Positions 53,160 through 62,724 of a stretch of 64,000 bases of DNA are shown piece by piece. Below the pieces are notes generated by a model. The model saw nothing but the letters and a program-made list of their open reading frames with translations, searched no databases and was not told the origin of the DNA. The position numbers were made by a program, and so were the translations under genes. Location: positions 1 through 64,000 of the forward strand of contig CAYSZB010000006.1 in assembly GCA_964435475.1 (NCBI GenBank), read 5' to 3'. The first letter of the stretch is position 1. The number at the start of each line of letters is the position of its first letter. This DNA is from CAYSZB01 sp964435475. Lineage in GTDB: Bacteria; Chloroflexota; Anaerolineae; Anaerolineales; Anaerolineaceae.

Positions 53160-53990
53160 TTCTGGTTAATATAATACAGGATTTAATGTATTTAGTCAAT
53201 AGAATGATTTCCCAGATTGTTCTTGTCAGGATGATCAGACAATTATTTCTGTGTTGACACCGGGTTTGTTACCCTTGCTTAGCATCCTGGTAAGGACTGA
53301 AGCGTAACAAGGTGAGGTCAGACCGGATAAGAGTCTATGACCGTAGGTCTCCGATGTGGTTCCTTTTCCAGATTACAATCTTTACTTTTAGCTTAAGCCT
53401 TCTTACTTTCAATAATTAATCCCGTATCCAGTCTCCAAAACCTGAAAACATGTGCAGCGATGCCCGACCGCTATCCCGCAGGCGATAACCTCATTTCCGG
53501 CAAAGACTTATCCCGAAGTTACCAATGCCTTTAATGGTATGGCAGGAGCACATTGCGTAGCTCCCTGCCAATTATCTTCCTTAGTTCTTTTCTAAGGAAA
53601 GCCCTGAGCCCAGAGGGAGTGAGGGGAAAGGCGGACCTCCAATAATGGCTGTTGCCATTAGAAATCAGTGACTTGCGGACTTTATGTTTTTTCGATCTTT
53701 CCAGCTTCGCAACACGTGTACATGTGCAGCGAACTTGCGAACAATGCGATCTTTCCAGTTTCGCAACACCGGTGCATGTGTAGCGATGCCCCGAACGCAG
53801 TCAGGGTGCTTCGGGGTACATTGCGTAGCACCCTGAAAGGGCGAATTTCAAGAGTAGTCAGTGAGCTACGAAGCTTGCGAACCTTTGTAGCCTGGCACAA
53901 CTGGGCTCTTTATCACCAGTCGCCCTCTAATTCATTTATAATAACCATACAGTGAACTCATAACCACAAAACACTTCGGGAGGAATAAGC
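53160..53990. repeat. Gene-free stretch with decayed direct repeats
   Basis: About 830 bases lack a convincing gene. Two 40-base imperfect direct repeats (53693-53732 and 53747-53786) begin CGATCTTTCCAG and end AGCGA, 54 bases apart. A related piece, ACATGTGCAGCGATGCCCG, lies near 53447, and ACATTGCGTAGC occurs near 53550 and 53820. The tnaA start follows, with TATAAT at 53937-53942 as a weak promoter candidate. Probably remnants of a lost element. Confidence 0.5.
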
Positions 53991-55367
53991 ATGGCAATAC
54001 CTTTCATGGAACCATTCAGGATCAAGATGGTCGAACCTTTGAAGTTAACCACCCGGGAAGAGCGGGAAGTCATCCTGGAACAAGCCAGCAACAACCTGTT
54101 CGCTGTGCCAGCTGAGGATGTGCTGATCGATCTGCTTACAGACAGCGGCACCAACGCCATGAGCGACCGCCAGTGGTCGGCCATGCTGCAGGGGGATGAA
54201 TCCTATGCCGGCGCCAGGAGCTTTTACCACCTGGCAGATGCCGTCAAGGACATCACCGGCCTGCCCCTCCTTCTCCCCACCCACCAGGGTCGCGCGGCTG
54301 AAGGCATGCTGTTCTCCACTATGGTCAATCCAGGCCAGGTGGTGCCCAACAACCGCCATTTCGATACCACCCAGGCCAACCTGCTGGCACTCGGTGCACT
54401 GCCTACCGACCTGGCGGTGGATGAAGCCGACGATCCTGTTGCAGACCTGCCTTTCAAGGGCAACATGGACCTGGACAAGCTCGAAAGCCTGATCAGCAAG
54501 GTTGGCAGGGAGAATATCCCTTTTGGTATGCTAACCATTACCAACAACTCCGCTGCCGGTCAACCCGTTTCGATGGAAAACATTCGCAGGACTGGCGAGA
54601 TCTATCACCGCCATGACATACCATTCTTTATCGATGCTGCCCGTTTCACCGAAAACGCCTGGTTCATTAAATCCAGGGAAGCAGGGTATGCGCAGAAATC
54701 GATCATCGAGATCACCCGTGAGATGTTCTCTTATACTGATGGCTGTACAATGAGTGCCAAGAAGGATGCCATTGTCAACATGGGTGGTTTCATTGCCCTG
54801 CGTGATGAAGAGCTTAAGACCCGTATCGCACAGAACCTGATCGTGCATGAAGGGTTCGTGACCTATGGCGGCATGTCCGGGCGCGACATGGAAGCCATTG
54901 CTGTTGGACTATATGAAGGTCTGGAAGAGTCCTACCTGGCATACCGCGCAGCCCACACCAGTTACCTGGGTGACCAGCTGGAAGCGGCGGGGATGGCAGT
55001 ATACCGCCCCACCGGCGGGCATGCCGTCTATGTCGATGCCGGGCAGACCCTGCCCCACATCCCGGCCTTGCAATTCCCGGGGGTTTCCCTGGCGAATATG
55101 CTTTACCTCGAGGGAGGGATCCGCACCGTGGAAATCGGCAGCCTGATGTTCAGCCACCCCGACCCCGCGAACGGAGCGATCCAACCAGCCCCCATGGAAC
55201 TGGTACGATTTGCCATCCCACGGCGGGTCTATACCCGCAGTCACCTGGATTATGTCGGCCATGTTGCCCAAAGGGTCATGCAGCATGCCGGGGATATTCG
55301 TGGTACAAAGATCACCTGGGCGCCGGAACTGCTGCGCCATTTCGTAGCCAAGCTGGACTGGGTTTAG
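53991..55367 (+). CDS. tnaA: Tryptophanase (beta-eliminating lyase)
   Basis: 458 residues of the tryptophanase/tyrosine phenol-lyase family. PLP-lysine is in MSAKKDA (about residue 262), with LTDSGTNAMSDRQW, THQGRAAEG, FIDAARFTENAWF and IRTVEIGS in order. SAKKDA, NNSAAGQPVS and VEIGS favour tryptophanase over tyrosine phenol-lyase. It cleaves tryptophan to indole, pyruvate and ammonia in the cytosol. GGGAGG precedes the ATG. No tnaC-like leader or tnaB permease is visible, though an MFS gene converges from the other side. Confidence 0.82.
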   Translation: MAIPFMEPFRIKMVEPLKLTTREEREVILEQASNNLFAVPAEDVLIDLLTDSGTNAMSDRQWSAMLQGDESYAGARSFYHLADAVKDITGLPLLLPTHQGRAAEGMLFSTMVNPGQVVPNNRHFDTTQANLLALGALPTDLAVDEADDPVADLPFKGNMDLDKLESLISKVGRENIPFGMLTITNNSAAGQPVSMENIRRTGEIYHRHDIPFFIDAARFTENAWFIKSREAGYAQKSIIEITREMFSYTDGCTMSAKKDAIVNMGGFIALRDEELKTRIAQNLIVHEGFVTYGGMSGRDMEAIAVGLYEGLEESYLAYRAAHTSYLGDQLEAAGMAVYRPTGGHAVYVDAGQTLPHIPALQFPGVSLANMLYLEGGIRTVEIGSLMFSHPDPANGAIQPAPMELVRFAIPRRVYTRSHLDYVGHVAQRVMQHAGDIRGTKITWAPELLRHFVAKLDWV

Positions 55368-55368
55368 G

Positions 55369-56703
55369 TCAATCCTGTCGCGGTCTGCGCTTTGGACGTG
55401 CCCTGTCCCTGACCCGTAAAAGGAAAAGCAGGGCAATAGCCATAAAGCCAAGGGAGAAGAAGAACATCAGGCGGTAACCGCCTGTTTTAACCAGGATCCC
55501 TGCCAAAAGGGGAGCTACCAGGAGGAAAATGCCCGGCAGGGTGCGCGCCATACCCAGGTATATCGGGCGCTGCTCATCATTACCCAGTTCCATGACCATC
55601 ACCAGCTCTCCCAGGATGCCGCCTGCGTTGGCGAACCCCAGCAGCAGGAACACTCCATAGAACATCCAGATGCTTTGGGAAAGGATGGCCAACACCACCG
55701 CAGAAGTCCATAGAAGCCCGGACACCAGCAACACCCTTTTGGGGCCGATCCTGTCTCCAATAGCCCCCCACAGGGCATAACCCAGGATGCCACTCAAGAA
55801 GAGCAGGCCGGTGAATACCGCCGCCTGGTCATCCGATAGGTCAAAGCGCTGGATGGCGTAGACTGCCAGGAAACCCGAAGCCATGTTGCCCATAAAAAGT
55901 GCAGAACGACTGAGCAGGTATGAAACAAAAGCCTTGTCACTTTTCAAGATCAATTTAAACGCCTGGAAATCAATCAGGCTTGCTTTGGCGGTTTCCAGTC
56001 CCACCTCTTGCTGTTCCCTGGTGTTCTTAAAATCCGGTTCAATCGTCATGGCAAAGAAAATGTAAGATACCCAGTTGAGGACAAGCCCAATGGCAAAACT
56101 GAGCGCAAAAGTGTGGGGATAATCCATTGATCGGAAGATTAATGCTGCGATCACCGAACCGATCACGCCCAGGATCTGGCCCAACAAACGGGCCAGTCCG
56201 AAGAAGCGAGCCCGGTGGCTGATCGGGATGATGCGGGCGATTACTTCCTGCCAGGGCAGGGATACCAGGCCGGATGAAAATCCGCGCCAGGCGATCAGCA
56301 GGATGAAGATCAAGACAGCCAGTTCCCTGGAGATGCGGGGCAGTAAAAGGGCCAACAGGGGAAAGAACAGGTAGGGGATGCGTTCAAACATGGCCATTTT
56401 TTTGGCGAAGGGCATGATCCTTTTCAAGCGCTGTACAAACCCAGTCATGAACAACTGGGGCAGGACCCAGCCGGCATTGAGCAGGGCGGGGATCAGGCCG
56501 ATGATCAGCGGGGAATCGGTGATGGTAGCAGCAAAGACTGGTAGGATGGTGGCAGCAGAGACAAAACTATCGCCAAATAACCAGACACTGTTTTCCACAC
56601 TGTTCACGATGAAATTGTGCTTAAAATGCTGCGCCACCCCCGGTGATACTTCATCCTCCGGGTTAATCTGGAAATACTGCCTGATACTGGACAATAATGA
56701 CAT
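55369..56703 (-). CDS. MFS transporter
   Basis: 444 residues, about 12 membrane segments in two halves joined by a cytoplasmic loop. Segments GYALWGAIGDRIGPKRVLL and the RFFGLARLLGQILGV region are typical of the major facilitator superfamily. The N-terminus begins with a soluble stretch (YFQINPEDEVSPGVAQHF) seen in several unassigned MFS proteins. The substrate is unknown. It converges on tnaA with one base between the stops. Confidence 0.8.
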   Translation of the reverse strand: MSLLSSIRQYFQINPEDEVSPGVAQHFKHNFIVNSVENSVWLFGDSFVSAATILPVFAATITDSPLIIGLIPALLNAGWVLPQLFMTGFVQRLKRIMPFAKKMAMFERIPYLFFPLLALLLPRISRELAVLIFILLIAWRGFSSGLVSLPWQEVIARIIPISHRARFFGLARLLGQILGVIGSVIAALIFRSMDYPHTFALSFAIGLVLNWVSYIFFAMTIEPDFKNTREQQEVGLETAKASLIDFQAFKLILKSDKAFVSYLLSRSALFMGNMASGFLAVYAIQRFDLSDDQAAVFTGLLFLSGILGYALWGAIGDRIGPKRVLLVSGLLWTSAVVLAILSQSIWMFYGVFLLLGFANAGGILGELVMVMELGNDEQRPIYLGMARTLPGIFLLVAPLLAGILVKTGGYRLMFFFSLGFMAIALLFLLRVRDRARPKRRPRQD

Positions 56704-56807
56704 GTCGCTTAATTTGCCTGATCTAATAAAAATGAACCGCGCTCTATTGTAACCTGATACGGAAAAATTTTAATCCTTAAATGCCAATATGTAATGGTTC
56801 TTCCCCG

Positions 56808-57539
56808 TCAACAGACCATACAGTTACCCTGAAAAGCCTGTTGGATTACCTGGGTAGCCATGTCAAAGTACTCATCACCCAGGTAATTCTCCAGCCCATG
56901 TTTGCGATAGACCCAGTCAGCATGGCGGTAGTTCATGCGGTCGAGGATCACCCGGTCGACCTTGCCGGATAACAAGGGCGGCAGATCCTCACAGCCCGGT
57001 AGCATTGGCGCGATCATGGCATAGGTGCGGATGCCAGCCTGGTGCAGGACGTCCAGGGCATGGATGCGCTCGGGGATGGGCGGCGCCAGCGGTTCGAACA
57101 GTTTACGCACAGCTTCATCCGCCGTGGTGATACTCAACCCCACCTCAAAGTCCTTGCCTCTCTGCAGGATATCCAGATCCCGCAGCACAAGAGGGGAACG
57201 GGTTTGCACAGAAACCGGCCATCCTGCATCAGCCAGGATCTCCAGGCAGCGGCGGGTCAGCTGGTAGCGTTCTTCCACAGGTTGGTACGGGTCACACACC
57301 CCGCTGACCCATACCCGGTCGCTATGTTTCTTTTGAATTTCAATGCCCAGGAGTTCTGGTGCATTGACCTTGATATCGACAAACTGCCCCCACGCTTCTG
57401 TGTGCCCGGTAAAGCGTTTCATAAAACGTGCATAGCAGTAATGGCAGCCATGTTCACAGCCAACATACGGATTGACCACGTAAGGATAGACCTGCGATTT
57501 GGATAAGATAGATTTGGCATAAACCTCTTTGATGATCAT
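56808..57539 (-). CDS. Spore photoproduct lyase-like radical SAM protein
   Basis: 243 residues. The iron-sulfur motif is VGCEHGCHYCYARFM, with three cysteines in CxxxCxxC, followed by KVNAPELL and the VSGVCDPYQPVE segment of the SplB family. It is shorter than true spore photoproduct lyase and belongs to the widespread Rv2578c-like group of uncertain function. TATAAT (57546-57551, minus strand) lies 6 bases before the ATG and no Shine-Dalgarno site exists, so the message may be leaderless. It is divergent from the ROK kinase. Confidence 0.82.
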   Translation of the reverse strand: MIIKEVYAKSILSKSQVYPYVVNPYVGCEHGCHYCYARFMKRFTGHTEAWGQFVDIKVNAPELLGIEIQKKHSDRVWVSGVCDPYQPVEERYQLTRRCLEILADAGWPVSVQTRSPLVLRDLDILQRGKDFEVGLSITTADEAVRKLFEPLAPPIPERIHALDVLHQAGIRTYAMIAPMLPGCEDLPPLLSGKVDRVILDRMNYRHADWVYRKHGLENYLGDEYFDMATQVIQQAFQGNCMVC

Positions 57540-57605
57540 GGGTTAATTATACGCGTTGAAAGTCAGTGTAAAATTGAAACTAGAATCTGATTTTAGGAGT
57601 CAAGA

Positions 57606-58472
57606 ATGATCATCGCCGGGATAGAAGCAGGTGGCACCAAGTTCGTGTGCGGGGTCGGTACAGACCGGGGTGAGGTCATGGAACGGGTTAGCTTTCCCAC
57701 CACCCTGCCCGAAGAGACCCTTCCTCGAGCGATCGATTTCTTGTTATCCATACGCAAGCGGTATGCCTGGCAATCTGTTGGTCTGGCATCATTTGGACCG
57801 CTTAACCTGCATCCTGATTCTTCGACCTATGGCTACATCACCAGCACTCCGAAGCCTGCCTGGCAGGGGGTGAATATCGTTGGCACGCTGGAAGAGACTC
57901 TGGGCTGCCCGGTACATTTTGACACCGACGTAAATGCTGCTGCCCTGGCAGAGCAACGCTGGGGTGCAGCCCGGGGCAAAGAAAACGTGGTCTATATCAC
58001 AGTGGGTACCGGGATTGGAGGCGGTTCACTGGTCAATGGCAAGCTGGTCCACGGTCTGCTGCATCCCGAGATGGGACATATGCCCATTCGCCCACACTCC
58101 TCCTTCCACGGGATCTGCCCATTCCACCAGGACTGCCTGGAAGGCTTGGCCAGCGGCCCGGCAATGCAGGCAAGCTGGGGAATTCCCGCGCAGGAACTTC
58201 CCGATAACCATCCCGCCTGGCTTGAAGAAGCTGACTACCTGGCCCAGGGTCTGGTCAGCATCATCACCATTCTGTCGCCTGAAGTTATCGTCATGGGGGG
58301 CGGGGTGATGAAGCAGGCACAACTCTTCCCGTTAATCCACAAGGGCGTCCAGAACCTGTTAAATGGCTATCTGGATCTGCTGCAGATCACCCGGCAGATC
58401 GATCGATTCATTGTTCCAGCTGGATTGGGCGCAAATGCCGGATTGCTGGGTGCAATAGCTTTGGCATTGTAA
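57606..58472 (+). CDS. ROK-family sugar kinase, fructokinase-like
   Basis: 288 residues. ATP-binding motif GIEAGGTKFVCGVG, catalytic DTDVNAAALAE, GTGIGGGSLVNG and the zinc site H-GICPFHQDCLEG. The short length and PEMGHM segment match ROK fructokinases of the ScrK/GmuE type. It would phosphorylate fructose or a similar hexose. AGGAG precedes the ATG. The neighbouring xylose genes point the other way. Confidence 0.82.
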   Translation: MIIAGIEAGGTKFVCGVGTDRGEVMERVSFPTTLPEETLPRAIDFLLSIRKRYAWQSVGLASFGPLNLHPDSSTYGYITSTPKPAWQGVNIVGTLEETLGCPVHFDTDVNAAALAEQRWGAARGKENVVYITVGTGIGGGSLVNGKLVHGLLHPEMGHMPIRPHSSFHGICPFHQDCLEGLASGPAMQASWGIPAQELPDNHPAWLEEADYLAQGLVSIITILSPEVIVMGGGVMKQAQLFPLIHKGVQNLLNGYLDLLQITRQIDRFIVPAGLGANAGLLGAIALAL

Positions 58473-58483
58473 TCAATTTCAGA

Positions 58484-59983
58484 TCAACTGGCCAGGTGGT
58501 TAAAGTGACCCTTAAGAGCCGGGTAAAGTCCCTGGTAGAGTGGATACATATCCCGGTAGATTGAAACCAACTCAGGATTCCTGTGAGTCTCATGGGTGAG
58601 CGTTACTGAACGCTGGCAGGCTTCGCTTACATTATTCCAGATACCCACCCCCACCCCGGCTAACAACGCCGCACCAAAAGCCGCCCCCTCCGGGCAGGCA
58701 ACGCCCTGCAAGTCGCAGTCCAGCACCGAGGCCAGTATCTCACGCCACAGGGCACCCTTGGTCCCCCCACCTGAAGCGCGCACTTCACGGATCTCTGCCA
58801 GTCCGGCATCCTGGATCAACGAAAAGCTGTCCTTCAAGCCAAAAGCTACGCCCTCCAGGACAGCACGGGTCATGTGGGCACGGCTGTGTCGCAGGGTCAG
58901 CCCAACAAAGGCACCCCGCGCCAGCGGATCCGGATGAGGCGTGCGCTCACCGCTCAGGTAGGGCAGGAACAAAAGCCCTTCACTGCCTGCCGGGATAACA
59001 GAGGCTTCTGAGAGGAGTTGATTAAAACTGACTCCCGGTGCCAGGGTATCTCGGAACCACTGCAGACTGCCTGCGGCGGAGAGCATCACGCCCATGAAAT
59101 GCCACATGCCCGGTACCGTATGACAAAAAGCATGCAGTCGTCCCTGGGGCTCGATCAGGGCAGCGGGCGTTGCGGCGAACACAACGCCAGAAGTTCCAAC
59201 CGTCAGGCCGATAATGCCTGGTTCCACAGCTCCCACGCCCACGGCCTGGGCTGCCTGGTCTCCTCCCCCAGCCACCACTGGTGTACCGGGTCTCAGACCG
59301 GTTAACATAGCCGCTTCTTGAGTGATCGATCCGGTGATCGCCGGTCCTTCAAAGGTCGGCGGCATCCAGTCCGGGTCAATGCCCAGCATCTCAAGCAGCT
59401 GTGCTGACCAATCCCTCTGGCGAATGTCAAAAAGCACCGTCCCGGAACCATCAGCTTTGTCCATGGCATACTGCCCGCTCAGGCGGTAGCGAATGTAATC
59501 CTTTGGCAGCAGGACATGCCTGGCACGGGCATATATTGCGGGCTCATGCTGTGCCACCCACAGGATCTTGGGAGCGGTGAAACCGGTCAGCGCCACATTG
59601 CCAGTGATCTGGATGAATTGCTCCCTGCCCACGCGCTGGTGGATCGTATCGCACTGGGCCTGGGTACGCTGATCATTCCACAGGATGGCCGGCCTGAGCA
59701 CCTCGCCAGCCTCATCCAGCAGAACCAGCCCGTGCATCTGGCCGGTCAGGCCGATCGAGGCAATATCTTGTGATCTGAGGCCTGAGGTCGTTATCACCTT
59801 TTGAATGCTCTGCATAGTTGCATCCCACCATTCATGAGGGTCCTGTTCAGACCACAACGGGCGTGGGGAGGAAAGGGTGTGCGGTGTAGAGGCTGATGCT
59901 ACAACCTGGCCAGTATAATTGATCAATAAGGCTTTACTGCCCGTGGTGGAAACATCAATGCCGAGAAGATAAGCTGGTGCCAT
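58484..59983 (-). CDS. xylB: Xylulokinase
   Basis: 499 residues of the FGGY family. GIDVSTTGSKALL at the N-terminus, SIGLTGQMHGLVLLD, AILWNDQRTQ, GTSGVVFA and GGGTKGALWREILA give the ATP and sugar sites. QMHGLV is usual in xylulokinases. The ATG at 59983 has GAGGAA in front; longer frames do not. It acts after XylA to make xylulose-5-phosphate. Confidence 0.88.
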   Translation of the reverse strand: MAPAYLLGIDVSTTGSKALLINYTGQVVASASTPHTLSSPRPLWSEQDPHEWWDATMQSIQKVITTSGLRSQDIASIGLTGQMHGLVLLDEAGEVLRPAILWNDQRTQAQCDTIHQRVGREQFIQITGNVALTGFTAPKILWVAQHEPAIYARARHVLLPKDYIRYRLSGQYAMDKADGSGTVLFDIRQRDWSAQLLEMLGIDPDWMPPTFEGPAITGSITQEAAMLTGLRPGTPVVAGGGDQAAQAVGVGAVEPGIIGLTVGTSGVVFAATPAALIEPQGRLHAFCHTVPGMWHFMGVMLSAAGSLQWFRDTLAPGVSFNQLLSEASVIPAGSEGLLFLPYLSGERTPHPDPLARGAFVGLTLRHSRAHMTRAVLEGVAFGLKDSFSLIQDAGLAEIREVRASGGGTKGALWREILASVLDCDLQGVACPEGAAFGAALLAGVGVGIWNNVSEACQRSVTLTHETHRNPELVSIYRDMYPLYQGLYPALKGHFNHLAS

Positions 59984-60318
59984 ATTCCTCATAATTAATA
60001 GCCGGGATACCCAGGCAGGTCTTCTAAAAATCGCTGGTTTCGGTTGTGGGAGCAAGCGTCTTCACGGGGTAAGGCTATGCATGCCCCGGCATTGTGGGTG
60101 ATATGTCCGATACTGTGCCTTAACTTGCTGGTCATCTTAGTCTCATCGAGTCTATCCTCGATCTGCGGGTCCTAAACCCAGTAAGCACCCAGTTGGACAA
60201 ATTTCTCCTCAAGCATCATCTATCCCAAGAGAGCAGATATACTGTGGTCGACCTGTATTGTATGCGGTCCAGTTTGCTCATCTTGCTCCTTATCAACCTG
60301 CCCATGTTATTTTTGAAA
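59984..60318 (-). other. Gap between xylA and xylB with a possible 21-residue frame
   Basis: The 335 bases hold no recognised gene. On the minus strand AAGGAG precedes an ATG at 60281 that opens a 21-codon frame (stop 60216-60218; begins MSKLDRIQYR). A second 15-codon frame overlaps its end. Both may be chance or decayed remnants. No terminator was seen. Confidence 0.25.
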
Positions 60319-61485
60319 TCATCGGTAGCCCAGGAGCAAATCGATGGTCAGTTGGTCCAATTTTTCATACTGCAGACCACGGCTAGCAATGACCTGCCTG
60401 TCAAAGGGATGGGCTTTGATGGCCTGTGCCTTGGCAGGTGTGTATTGACCAAAAAACGGTTCAATGATCGGATCGGATGCATTAATCTCGGCCAGTAAAG
60501 CCTGGATCTGTGGGTCGGCATTGAACTGGGCAGCTTTTTCGCGGAGCATCAGGTAGGTGCGCATACAGCCGCGGGCAAAGTCCTTGACCCCTTCATAGTC
60601 CTCTGTCCGGTAGGCATGGGCGTCAAAATGGCGTGGCCCGTTATAACCCACATCCTCCAGGAACTTGACCAGGTAGAAAGCAGCCTTGATGTCGCGGGAG
60701 CCAAAGCGCAGGTCCTGGTCATAGCGCCCGGGATACTGGTCATTCAGGTCGATATGGAAGAGCTTACCGGCTTCCCACGCCTGGGCAACACCGTGCATGA
60801 AGTTGATGCCAGCCATATGTTCATGCGCCACTTCCGGGTTAACACCGACCATCTCAGGGTGGTCCAGCGTGGCAATAAAACCCAGCATATGGCCAATGGT
60901 GGGGTTGTAGATATCCCCGCGTGGTTCATTTGGCTTGGCTTCAAGGGCAAACTTGAGGTCATAATGGTTGTCCAAGGCATATTCACAGAAAAAGTTCATC
61001 GCTTCGCGGTTGCGCTTGATAGCTTCCACAGCATTCTTGCTGGAATCGGTCTCTGTCCCTTCACGGCCACCCCAGAAGACATAGATCTGTGCACCGAATT
61101 CCACCCCCAGGTCAATGGCTCGCATGGTCTTCTGGAGGGCATAAGCCCTCACCTTGGGGTCATTGGAGGTAAAAGCGCCGTCTTTGAAGACCGGGTCGCC
61201 GAACAGATTGGTAGTTGCCATTGGGACAACCAACCCGGTGTCCTGTAAGGCCTGACGAAAAGACTGCTTAATCTCAGCAGCCTCAGCGGATGTGGCATCG
61301 ATGGGGATCAGGTCGTTATCATGGAAATTGACCCCGTAGGCACCCACTTCCGCCAGCAGGTAAACCAGGTCAGCCGGGGATTTTGGCTCGCGCACCGGTC
61401 CACCGAAGGGATCGCGACCGACCGACCCCACCGTCCACAGTCCAAAGGTAAATTTGTCTTCAGGCTTTGGAACAAAACTGCTCAT
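60319..61485 (-). CDS. xylA: Xylose isomerase, short (actinobacterial) class
   Basis: 388 residues. The catalytic-His region is [11 protein letters not shown], the metal site includes [13 protein letters not shown], and [15 protein letters not shown] follows, all in the order of class-I xylose isomerases. It interconverts D-xylose and D-xylulose. AAGGAG lies before the ATG. ATTATA at 61521-61526 (TATAAT on the minus strand) is the best -10 candidate. Confidence 0.92.
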   Translation of the reverse strand: MSSFVPKPEDKFTFGLWTVGSVGRDPFGGPVREPKSPADLVYLLAEVGAYGVNFHDNDLIPIDATSAEAAEIKQSFRQALQDTGLVVPMATTNLFGDPVFKDGAFTSNDPKVRAYALQKTMRAIDLGVEFGAQIYVFWGGREGTETDSSKNAVEAIKRNREAMNFFCEYALDNHYDLKFALEAKPNEPRGDIYNPTIGHMLGFIATLDHPEMVGVNPEVAHEHMAGINFMHGVAQAWEAGKLFHIDLNDQYPGRYDQDLRFGSRDIKAAFYLVKFLEDVGYNGPRHFDAHAYRTEDYEGVKDFARGCMRTYLMLREKAAQFNADPQIQALLAEINASDPIIEPFFGQYTPAKAQAIKAHPFDRQVIASRGLQYEKLDQLTIDLLLGYR

Positions 61486-62027
61486 AACATTCTCCTTGTC
61501 AATCTTATTTTATCTCAGGAATTATAAACTCGTTTTCATCAGAAAAAACCGCATAATTCAGAAAATTCCAGCTGTTATGCCAGGTTTGAGCCTTCACCAT
61601 CAGCCTGTTATCTATCACTTGGTCGCGATGATCCATTGAAATTACCTTGTGATCAATTGACTGATGCCAGCCTTTGGTTCGTGTCCTTTTCCAGTAATTT
61701 AGATTGTAATGAAAAGATGTCTGAACAAGACCCTGAAGAACCCAGCAAATGTTTTGTGATACGGAAAATATCAAGCCCTCCCAGGGGAGAAATTTATGTA
61801 CTTAAATATATGACCCATTATCAAGTGTGGATCTAAATACTGGGGGTATTGTAATGGCCTTTGATGGTTACCTGCAGTCACATCGGGACTGTGATAGTGG
61901 TTTGTTGGGTGAACCTCAGCTTTGAGTTGCGAAAGAATCCCTGATCACCCAGAACGAGAGCGCCATCCTGGTAAGGAATTATGATTTATTTATCGCTTTA
62001 AAATCGGAACCCGACTATTCGCAGGAC
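61486..62027. other. Intergenic stretch upstream of xylA
   Basis: 542 bases between xylA and the hypothetical membrane gene. Apart from the possible xylA -10 box I found no gene, RNA or strong hairpin. It is AT-richer than the flanks and may hold xylose regulation that I cannot define. Confidence 0.5.
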
Positions 62028-62693
62028 CTAACCTAATCTTTCCTTGATCAGCGCTTCCCCCAGCTGGATCAGGGTCTTTATATCTTCCTCCCGGGACAGG
62101 TAAACCTGGTCCAGGCATATTTCCAGACCCTGTTGGGTTAGCTTGATGACCGGTTTTTTGGCTGTCAGCGCAAGCAAAGCTCCTTGCACACGCAGTGAGA
62201 GCAGTTCTTCTGCATCGCGCTCATCGTTCACCAGCACCATATAATGCTCCAGAAAATCAACACTCCCCACCTGCACCTCGGCCAGGCCCCTGGCAGAGTC
62301 CCCCAAGACAGCCTGCAGCAGCCTTTCCTGCAGCCTTGTGCCGAAACTTCCCAGGTCGACCCGGGCCGGCCTCGGCCCGATCACCAGATTGCGCCCCGCC
62401 AGGTAAAGGCTCTCGGATCGAAATGTGGTTTTCCGGGAGACATTGGACTGCTGCGGTTCAACACTGGTTCCACTGACATAGGTCAGTGCTTCAATGTTCC
62501 AGTTGGGACCTTTCAGCTGGTAACCACTGCGCAGGCGTTCCCTGATGGCTGTGAAGCCCCAGCCATTCTGCCTGGCAAGGCTTTCAACCTGCAGAAGCTT
62601 GCGTTTTTTTGCCACCCGACCGAGAACAAAGATACCAATCACCACCATACCAGTAACGAAAACAACAATCAGGCTTATGAAAATATCATCCAT
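62028..62693 (-). CDS. Hypothetical protein with one N-terminal membrane helix
   Basis: 221 residues. A single membrane segment at about residues 5-26 (ISLIVVFVTGMVVIGIFVL) is followed by a soluble domain with LARQNGWGF and YQLKGPNWNIEAL, then a C-terminal part rich in charged residues. The pattern is like poorly known DUF-type membrane-anchored proteins that start with QNGW; I do not recognise a function. The ATG at 62693 follows CGAGG; a TTG one codon upstream is possible. The glmS stop lies 31 bases upstream. Confidence 0.65.
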   Translation of the reverse strand: MDDIFISLIVVFVTGMVVIGIFVLGRVAKKRKLLQVESLARQNGWGFTAIRERLRSGYQLKGPNWNIEALTYVSGTSVEPQQSNVSRKTTFRSESLYLAGRNLVIGPRPARVDLGSFGTRLQERLLQAVLGDSARGLAEVQVGSVDFLEHYMVLVNDERDAEELLSLRVQGALLALTAKKPVIKLTQQGLEICLDQVYLSREEDIKTLIQLGEALIKERLG

Positions 62694-62724
62694 CAATATG
62701 CCTCGCTCTTTATAGTGTGTGCAG

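Noticed and set aside
53693..53786. CRISPR-like array
   Set aside because: Only two imperfect copies with a single spacer and no cas genes nearby.
53668..53955. A 95-residue open frame in the gene-free stretch
   Set aside because: Its sequence simply translates the decayed repeats, there is no ribosome site and it resembles no protein.
53991..55367. Tyrosine phenol-lyase
   Set aside because: Several diagnostic segments (SAKKDA, NNSAAGQPVS, VEIGS) agree better with tryptophanase.
59984..62027. tRNA or small RNA genes in the xyl intergenic stretches
   Set aside because: No cloverleaf or T-loop sequence could be recognised by eye.
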